Shown in pieces: positions 57,130 through 64,000 of a stretch of DNA of 64,000 nt. The translations under genes were made by a program, and so were the position numbers. The notes under the pieces were generated by a model, which saw only the letters and a program-made list of their open reading frames with translations, did no database searches and had not been told where the DNA came from. This stretch comes from Cherax quadricarinatus (lineage: Eukaryota; Arthropoda; Malacostraca; Decapoda; Parastacidae), in the NCBI RefSeq assembly GCF_038502225.1, contig NC_091355.1, positions 10,525,948 through 10,589,947 on the forward strand, in the 5' to 3' direction. The stretch's first letter is position 1, and the number at the start of each line of letters is the position of its first letter.

Positions 57130-60100
57130 CAACAAGTCGGCCGTCTCCCACCGAGGCAGGGTGACCCAAAAAAGAAAGAAAATCCCCAAAAAGAAAATAC
57201 TTTCATCATCATTCAACACTTTCACCACACTCGCACATTATCACTGTTTTTGCAGAGGTGCTCAGAATACAACAGTCTAGAAGCATAAACATATAAAGAT
57301 ACACAACATATCCCTCCAAACTGCCAATATCCCAAACCCCTCCTTTAAAGTGCAGGCATTGTACTTCCCATTTCCAGGACTCAAGTCCGACTATATGAAA
57401 ATAACCGGTTTCCCTGAATCCCTTCACTAAATATTACCCTGCTCACACTCCAACAGATCGTCAGGTCCCAAGTACCATTCGTCTCCATTCACTCCTATCT
57501 AACACGCTCACGCACGCTTGCTGGAAGTCCAAGCCCCTTACCCACAAAACCTCCTTTACCCCCTCTCTCCAACCCTTTCGAGGACGACCCCTACCCCGCC
57601 TTCCTTCCCCTATAGATTTATATGCTTTCCATGTCATTCTACTGTGATCCATTCTCTCTAAATGACCAAACCACCTCAACAACCCCTCTTCTGCCCTCTG
57701 ACTAATACTTTTATTAACTCCACACCTTCTCTTAATTTCCACACTCCGAATTTTCTGCATAATATTTACACCACACATTGCCCTTAAACAGGACATCTCC
57801 GCTGCCTCCAACCGTCTCCTCGCTGCTGCATTTACCACCCAAGCTTCACACCCATATAAGAGTGTTGGTACTACTATACTTTCATACATTCCCTTCTTTG
57901 CCTCCATAGATAACGTTTTTTGACTCCACATATACCTCAACGCACCACTCACCTTTTTTCCCTCATCAATTCTATGATTAACCTCATCCTTCATAAATCC
58001 ATCCGCCGACACGTCAACTCCCAAGTATCTGAAAACATTCACTTCTTCCATACTCCTCCTCCCCAATTTGATATCCAATTTTTCTTTATCTAAATCATTT
58101 GACACCCTCATCACCTTACTCTTTTCTATGTTCACTTTCAACTTTCTACCTTTACACACATTCCCAAACTCATCCACTAACCTTTGCAATTTTTCTTTAG
58201 AATCTCCCATAAGCACAGTATCATCAGCAAAAAGTAACTGTGTCAATTCCCATTTTGAATTTGATTCCCCATAATTTAATCCCACCCCTCTCCCAAACAC
58301 CCTAGCATTTACTTCCTTTACAACCCCATCTATAAATATATTAAACAACCATGGTGACATTACACATCCCTGTCTAAGACCTACTTTTACCGGGAAGTAG
58401 TCTCCCTCTCTTCTACACACCCTAACCTGAGCCTCACTATCCTCATAAAAACTCTTTACAGCATTTAATAACTTACCACCTATTCCATATACTTGCAACA
58501 TCTGCCACATTGCTCCTCTATCCACTCTATCATATGCCTTTTCTAAATCCATAAATGCAATAAAAACTTCCCTATCTTTATCTAAATACTGTTCACATAT
58601 ATGCTTCAATGTAAACACCTGATCTACACATCCCCTACCCACTCTAAAACCTCCTTGCTCATCCGCAATCCTACATTCTGTCTTACCTCTAATTCTTTCA
58701 ATTATAACCCTACCGTACACTTTTCCTGGTATACTCAGTAAGCTTATTCCTCTATAATTTTTACAGTCTCTTTTGTCCCCTTTCCCTTTATATAAAGGGA
58801 CTATACATGCTCTCTGCCAATCCCTAGGTACCTTCCCCTCTTTCATACATTTATTAAACAAAAGTACCAACCACTCCAACACTATATCCCCCCCTGCTTT
58901 TAACATTTCTGTCATGATCCCATCAGTTCCAGCTGCTTTACCCCCTTTCATTTTACGTAATGCCTCACGTACCTCCCCCACACTTACATTCTGCTCTTCT
59001 TCACTCCTAAAAGATGGTATACCTCCCTGACCAGTGCATGAAATTACTGCCTCCCTTTCTTCCTTAACATTTAAAAGTTCCTCAAAATATTCTCGCCATC
59101 TACCCAATACCTCCATCTCCCCATCTACTAACTCCCCTACTCTGTTTTTAACTGACAAATCCATATTTTCCCTAGGCTTTCTTAACTTGTTTAACTCACT
59201 CCAAAATTTTTTCTTATTTTCATTAAAATTTCTTGACAGTGCCTCTCCCACTCTATCATCTGCTCTCCTTTTGCACTCTCTCACCACTCTCTTTACCTTT
59301 CTTTTACTCTCCATATACTCTGCTCTTCTTATAACACTTCTGCTTTGTAAAAACCTCTCATAAGCTACCTTTTTCTCTTTTATCACACCCTTTACTTCAT
59401 CATTCCACCAATCACTCCTCTTTCCTCCTGCCCCCACCCTCCTATAACCACAAACTTCTGCCCCACATTCTAATACTGCATTTTTAAAACTATTCCAACC
59501 CTCTTCAACCCCCCCACTACTCATCTTTGCACTAGCCCACCTTTCTGCCAATAGTCGCTTATATCTCACCCGAACTTCCTCCTCCCTTAGTTTATACACT
59601 TTCACTTCCCTCTTACTTGTTGTTGCCACCTTCCTCTTTTCCCATCTACCTCTTACTCTAACTGTAGCTACAACTAAATAATGATCCGATATATCAGTTG
59701 CCCCTCTATAAACATGTACATCCTGGAGCCTACCCATCAACCTTTTATCCACCAATACATAATCTAATAAACTACTTTCATTACGTGCTACATCATACCT
59801 TGTATATTTATTTATCCTCTTTTTCATAAAATATGTATTACTTATTACCAAATTTCTTTCTACACATAGCTCAATTAAAGGCTCCCCATTTACATTTACC
59901 CCTGGCACCCCAAATTTACCTACTACTCCCTCCATAACATTTTTACCCACTTTAGCATTAAAATCCCCAACCACCATTACTCTCACACTTGATTCAAAAC
60001 TCCCCACGCATTCACTCAACATTTCCCAAAATCTCTCTCTCTCCTCTACACTTCTCTCTTCTCCAGGTGCATACACGCTTATTATAACCCACTTTTCACA

Positions 60101-60600
60101 TCCAATCTTTATTTTACTCCACATAATCCTTGAATTAATACATTTATAGTCCCTCTTTTCCTGCCATAGCTTATCCTTCAACATTATTGCTACTCCTTCT
60201 TTAGCTCTAACTCTATTTGAAACCCCTGACCTAATCCCATTTATTCCTCTCCACTGAAACTCTCCCACCCCCTTCAGCTTTGTTTCACTTAAAGCCAGGA
60301 CATCCAGCTTCTTCTCATTCATAACATCCACAATCATCTCTTTCTTATCATCTGCACAACATCCACGCACATTCAGACTTCCCACTTTGACAATTTTCTT
60401 CTTCTTATTCTTTTTAGTAATCTTTACAGGAAAAGGGGTTACTAGCCCATTGTTCCCGGCATTTTAGTTGACTTTTACAACACGCATGGCTTACGGAGGA
60501 AAGATTCTTATTCCACTTCCCCATGGATATAAAAGGAAAATTAATAAGACCAAGAACTATTAAGATAAAATCAAAGAAAACTCAGATGAGTGTGTATAAA
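57100..60600 (-). mobile_element. RTE-type LINE, tandem copy 2, apparently full-length
   Basis: 5' UTR from about 60600, ORF 60385-57461, 3' UTR ending CACCCTGCCTCGGTGGGAGA and a run of A. The conserved CCATGGGGAAGTGG block near 60515 also occurs in copy 1, in the plus-strand copy at 60818 and in the short derivatives. This is the best candidate in the window for an element able to move. Confidence 0.92.
57461..60385 (-). CDS. RTE-clade LINE polyprotein: AP endonuclease + reverse transcriptase (intact)
   Basis: Unbroken 974-codon frame. Residues 1-240 are an apurinic-type endonuclease with LNVRG (N5), LSETK (E34), SVYAPG (Y105), GDFNAK (D141, N143) and SDHYLV (D234, H235), all expected catalytic positions. 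A basic linker (250-470) leads to the RT: GGKAAGTDGI (481-490), KNYRGISLLSIPGKVYGRV, DEQGGFRVGRGCVDQV, motif A FMDLEKAYD (D613), motif B GLRQGCVMSPWLFN and motif C FADD (719-722). A C-terminal LLYGCEAW...RRLEA...MCGV region is typical of RTE. The displayed first codon is GTG; the first in-frame ATG is residue 17, and the frame is open upstream without an ATG, so the true start is unclear. The enzyme nicks genomic DNA and reverse-transcribes its RNA there. Confidence 0.93.
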   Translation of the reverse strand: MGSLNVRGCCADDKKEMIVDVMNEKKLDVLALSETKLKGVGEFQWRGINGIRSGVSNRVRAKEGVAIMLKDKLWQEKRDYKCINSRIMWSKIKIGCEKWVIISVYAPGEERSVEERERFWEMLSECVGSFESSVRVMVVGDFNAKVGKNVMEGVVGKFGVPGVNVNGEPLIELCVERNLVISNTYFMKKRINKYTRYDVARNESSLLDYVLVDKRLMGRLQDVHVYRGATDISDHYLVVATVRVRGRWEKRKVATTSKREVKVYKLREEEVRVRYKRLLAERWASAKMSSGGVEEGWNSFKNAVLECGAEVCGYRRVGAGGKRSDWWNDEVKGVIKEKKVAYERFLQSRSVIRRAEYMESKRKVKRVVRECKRRADDRVGEALSRNFNENKKKFWSELNKLRKPRENMDLSVKNRVGELVDGEMEVLGRWREYFEELLNVKEEREAVISCTGQGGIPSFRSEEEQNVSVGEVREALRKMKGGKAAGTDGIMTEMLKAGGDIVLEWLVLLFNKCMKEGKVPRDWQRACIVPLYKGKGDKRDCKNYRGISLLSIPGKVYGRVIIERIRGKTECRIADEQGGFRVGRGCVDQVFTLKHICEQYLDKDREVFIAFMDLEKAYDRVDRGAMWQMLQVYGIGGKLLNAVKSFYEDSEAQVRVCRREGDYFPVKVGLRQGCVMSPWLFNIFIDGVVKEVNARVFGRGVGLNYGESNSKWELTQLLFADDTVLMGDSKEKLQRLVDEFGNVCKGRKLKVNIEKSKVMRVSNDLDKEKLDIKLGRRSMEEVNVFRYLGVDVSADGFMKDEVNHRIDEGKKVSGALRYMWSQKTLSMEAKKGMYESIVVPTLLYGCEAWVVNAAARRRLEAAEMSCLRAMCGVNIMQKIRSVEIKRRCGVNKSISQRAEEGLLRWFGHLERMDHSRMTWKAYKSIGEGRRGRGRPRKGWREGVKEVLWVRGLDFQQACVSVLDRSEWRRMVLGT

Positions 60601-60779
60601 TAAATGTGTACATGTATGTGTAGTGTGACCTAAGTGTAAGTAGAAGTATATATATAATATATAAATATATATATATATATATAAATATAATATATATATA
60701 TATGTTATATTACACTTTGGTCACACTTCACAGACACGCACATGCATATATATATACATACATCTAGGTTTTTCTCCTT
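60601..60779. other. AT-rich junction between divergent RTE copies
   Basis: Imperfect TA runs with a phrase of RTE/derivative leader (GTGTGACCTAAGTGTAAGTA, 60620-60645). The 5' ends of the minus-strand copy and the plus-strand copy face each other here. Confidence 0.6.
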
Positions 60780-63700
60780 TTTCTAAATAGCTCTTGTTCT
60801 TCTTTATTTCTTCTATTGTCCATGGGGAAGTGGAAAAGAATCTTTCCTCCGTAAGCCATGCGTGTCGTATGAGGAGACTAAAATGCCGGGAGCAATGGGC
60901 TAGTAACCCCTTCTCCTGTAGATACTTACTAAAAAAGAGAAGAAGAAAAACTTTATAAAACTGGGATGCTTAAATGTGCGTGGATGTAGTGCGGATGACA
61001 AGAAACAGATGATTGCTGATGTTATGAATGAAAAGAAGTTGGATGTCCTGGCCCTAAGCGAAACAAAGCTGAAGGGGGTAGGAGAGTTTCAGTGGGGGGA
61101 AATAAATGGGATTAAATCTGGAGTATCTGAGAGAGTTAGAGCAAAGGAAGGGGTAGCAGTAATGTTAAATGATCAGTTATGGAAGGAGAAAAGAGAATAT
61201 GAATGTGTAAATTCAAGAATTATGTGGATTAAAGTAAAGGTTGGATGCGAGAAGTGGGTCATAATAAGCGTGTATGCACCTGGAGAAGAGAGGAATGCAG
61301 AGGAGAGAGAGAGATTTTGGGAGATGTTAAATGAATGTATAGGAGCCTTTGAACCAAGTGAGAGAGTAATTGTGGTAGGGGACCTGAATGCTAAAGTAGG
61401 AGAAACTTTTAGAGAGGGTGTGGTAGGTAAGTTTGGGGTGCCAGGTGTAAATGATAATGGGAGCCCTTTGATTGAACTTTGTATAGAAAGGGGTTTAGTT
61501 ATAGGTAATACATATTTTAAGAAAAAGAGGATAAATAAGTATACAAGATATGATGTAGGGCAAAATGACAGTAGTTTGTTGGATTATGTATTGGTAGATA
61601 AAAGACTGTTGAGTAGACTTCAGGATGTACATGTTTATAGAGGGGCCACAGATATATCAGATCACTTTCTAGTTGTAGCTACACTGAGAGTAAAAGGTAG
61701 ATGGAATACAAGGAGAATAGAAGCATCAGGGAAGAGAGAGGTGAAGGTTTATAAACTAAAAGAGGAGGCAGTTAGGGTAAGATATAAACAGCTATTGGAC
61801 GATAGATGGGCTAATGAGAGCATAGGCAATGGGGTCGAAGAGGTATGGGGTAGGTTTAAAAATGTAGTGTTAGAGTGTTCAGCAGAAGTTTGTGGTTACA
61901 GGAAAGTGGGTGCGGGAGGGAAGAGGAGCGATTGGTGGAATGACGATGTAAAGAGAGTAGTAAGGGAGAAAAAGTTAGCATATGAGAAGTTTTTACAAAG
62001 TAGAAGTGATGCAAGGAGGGAAGAGTATATGGAGAAAAAGAGAGGTTAAGAGAGTGGTGAAGCAATGTAAAAAGAGAGCAAATGAGAGAGTGGGTGAGAT
62101 GTTATCAACAAATTTTGTTGAAAATAAGAAAAAGTTTTGGAGTGAGATTAACAAGTTAAGGAAGCCTAGAGAACAAATGGATTTGTCAGTTAAAAATAGG
62201 AGAGGAGAGTTATTAAATGGAGAGTTAGAGGTATTGGGAAGATGGAGGGAATATTTTGAGGAATTGTTAAATGTTGATGAAGATAGGGAAGCTGTGATCT
62301 CGTGTATAGGGCAAGGAGGAATAACATCTTGTAGGAGTGAGGAAGAGCCAGTTGTGAGTGTGGGGGAAGTTCGTGAGGCAGTAGGTAAAATGAAAGGGGG
62401 TAAGGCAGCCGGGATTGATGGGATAAAGATAGAAATGTTAAAAGCAGGTGGGGATATAGTTTTGGAGTGGTTGGTGCAATTATTTAATAAATGTATGGAA
62501 GAGGGTAAGGTACCTAGGGATTGGCAGAGAGCATGCATAGTTCCTTTGTATAAAGGCAAAGGGGATAAAAGAGAGTGCAAAAATTATAGGGGGATAAGTC
62601 TGCTGAGTATACCTGGTAAAGTGTATGGTAGAGTTATTATTGAAAGAATTAAGAGTAAGACGGAGAATAGGATAGCAGATGAACAAGGAGGCTTTAGGAA
62701 AGGTAGGGGGTGTGTGGACCAGGTGTTTACAGTGAAACATGTAAGTGAACAGTATTTAGATAAGGCTAAAGAGGTCTTTGTGGCATTTATGGATTTGGAA
62801 AAGGCGTATGACAGGGTGGATAGGGGGGCAATGTGGCAGATGTTGCAAGTGTATGGTGTAGGAGGTAGGTTACTGAAAGCAGTGAAGAGTTTTTACGAGG
62901 GTAGTGAGGCTCAAGTTAGAGTATGTAGGAAAGAGGGAAATTATTTCCCAGTAAAAGTAGGCCTTAGACAAGGATGTGTGATGTCACCGTGGTTGTTTAA
63001 TATATTTATAGATGGGGTTGTAAGAGAAGTAAATGCGAGGGTCTTGGCAAGAGGCGTGGAGTTAAAAGATAAAGAATCACACACAAAGTGGGAGTTGTCA
63101 CAGCTGCTCTTTGCTGATGACACTGTGCTCTTGGGAGATTCTGAAGAGAAGTTGCAGAGATTGGTGGATGAATTTGGAAGGGTGTGCAAAAGAAGAAAAT
63201 TAAAGGTAAATACAGGAAAGAGTAAGGTTATGAGGATAACAAAAAGATTAGGTGATGAAAGATTGAATATCAGATTGGAGGGAGAGAGTATGGAGGAGGT
63301 GAATGTATTCAGATATTTGGGAGTGGACGTGTCAGCGGATGGGTCTATGAAAGATGAGGTGAATCATAGAATTGATGAGGGGAAAAGAGTGAGTGGTGCA
63401 CTTAGGAGTCTGTGGAGACAAAGAACTTTGTCCTTGGAGGCAAAGAGGGGAATGTATGAGAGTATAGTTTTACCAATGCTCTTATATGGGTGTGAAGCAT
63501 GGGTGATGAATGTTGCAGCGAGGAGAAGGCTGGAGGCAGTGGAGATGTCATGTCTGAGGGCAATGTGTGGTGTGAATATAATGCAGAGAATTCGTAGTTT
63601 GGAAGTTAGGAGGAGGTGCGGGATTACCAAAACTGTTGTCCAGAGGGCTGAGGAAGGGTTGTTGAGGTGGTTCGGACATGTAGAGAGAATGGAGCGAAAC

Positions 63701-64000
63701 AGAATGACTTCAAGAGTGTATCAGTCTGTAGTGGAAGGAAGGTGGGGTAGGGGTCGGCCTAGGAAAGGTTGGAGAGAGGGGGTAAAGGAGGTTTTGTGTG
63801 CGAGGGGCTTGGACTTCCAGCAGGCATGCGTGAGCGTGTTTGATAGGAGTGAATGGAGACAAATGGTTTTTAATACTTGACGTGCTGTTGGAGTGTGAGC
63901 AAAGTAACACTTATGAAGGGGTTCAGGGAAACCGGCAGGCCGGACTTCAGTCCTGGAGATGGGAAGTACAGTGCCTGCACTCTGAAGGAGGGGTGTTAAT
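60780..64000 (+). mobile_element. RTE-type LINE, subfamily B, runs off the window
   Basis: 5' UTR with GTCCATGGGGAAGTGGAA and AAAATGCCGGGAGCAATGGG, then the ORF, then 3' UTR from 63881 (GACGTGCTGTTGGAGTGTGA) that is cut by the window edge. About four-fifths similar to the minus-strand copies and very close to the fragment at 30103-31286. Confidence 0.9.
60970..63880 (+). pseudogene. RTE endonuclease-RT, one frameshift
   Basis: The first part (to 62049) holds a complete endonuclease (LNVRG, LALSETKLKG, SVYAPGEER, VVGDLNAKVG, ISDHFLVV) and the start of the linker. At a run of five A (62035-62039) one extra base shifts the frame; reading continues at REVKRVVKQCKKRANERVG in the next frame to 63880. 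The RT is complete: IVPLYKGKGDKRECKNYRGI, FMDLEKAYDRVDRG, GLRQGCVMSPWLFN, LLFADDTVLLGD. GDLNAK replaces GDFNAK, keeping the catalytic Asp and Asn. Only the one-base indel prevents a full-length product; an assembly or read error in the A run cannot be excluded. Confidence 0.92.

Overview
This window looks like intergenic or heterochromatic DNA from a large, repeat-rich arthropod genome, most likely a decapod crustacean. That assignment is an inference. It rests on the mix of CR1-, Jockey- and RTE-type non-LTR retrotransposons, tRNA-derived SINEs, long (TA)n, (GA)n and (GT)n microsatellites, and repeated elements carrying a GAAACGTTTC core. No host protein-coding gene, rRNA gene or free-standing tRNA gene could be supported. 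Every convincing protein signal is a retrotransposon protein, and nearly all of these are broken. The very long open frames at 1.6-2.8, 15.9-18.8, 32.9-33.6 and 44.1-45.2 kb come from stop-free tandem repeats and should not be read as genes.

Layout. 1-1.6 kb: unremarkable DNA plus one dispersed repeat. 1.6-5.5 kb: two blocks of an 18-bp minisatellite around a poly(A)-tailed Jockey-like LINE relic. 5.5-7.8 kb: a young CR1 copy with one frameshift in its RT part, then 0.6 kb of (TA)n. 9.9-10.8 kb: two foldback elements with hammerhead-ribozyme-like cores. 10.9-15.1 kb: decayed LINE tails. 15.9-18.8 kb: a 2.9-kb 23-bp minisatellite. 19.8-20.6 kb: a palindrome with 325-bp arms and a ribozyme-like core in each arm. 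22-29.5 kb: SINEs (one nested with target-site duplications), a decayed LINE and GA repeats. 30-33.6 kb: an RTE fragment, an inverted pair of MITE-like elements in (TA)n and an 18-bp minisatellite. 34.4-37.5 kb: CR1 pieces, including a nearly perfect palindrome with 678-bp arms. 37.6-39.6 kb: a cluster of ribozyme-bearing Penelope-like repeats, a tandem array and a SINE. 39.9-45.8 kb: minisatellites, SINE relics and a palindromic satellite grown inside a CR1 copy. 45.8-51.8 kb: minus-strand CR1-like copies interrupted by an element that encodes only a zinc-knuckle ORF1. 52.1-64 kb: a nest of RTE-type LINEs. It holds two tandem minus-strand copies (one with an unbroken 974-codon ORF, one with a single nonsense codon), two short derivatives that fuse RTE 5' and 3' ends, and a divergent plus-strand copy with one frameshift that runs off the window.

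How the parts relate. The RTE ORF (endonuclease plus reverse transcriptase) is the only plausible source of active machinery here, and the short RTE derivatives share its ends and probably depend on it. The most notable signal is a dispersed family whose core fits a type I hammerhead ribozyme (CTGANGA, helix II, GAAA, a two-base-pair helix III, helix I). Helices I and II change in compensatory ways between copies, an AATAAA hexamer lies in the downstream strand, and two foldback copies are bounded by 10- and 16-bp direct repeats. This matches what is known of Penelope-like retroelement terminal repeats, but no Penelope RT is visible in the window. Promoters, splice sites and terminators cannot be assigned with confidence.
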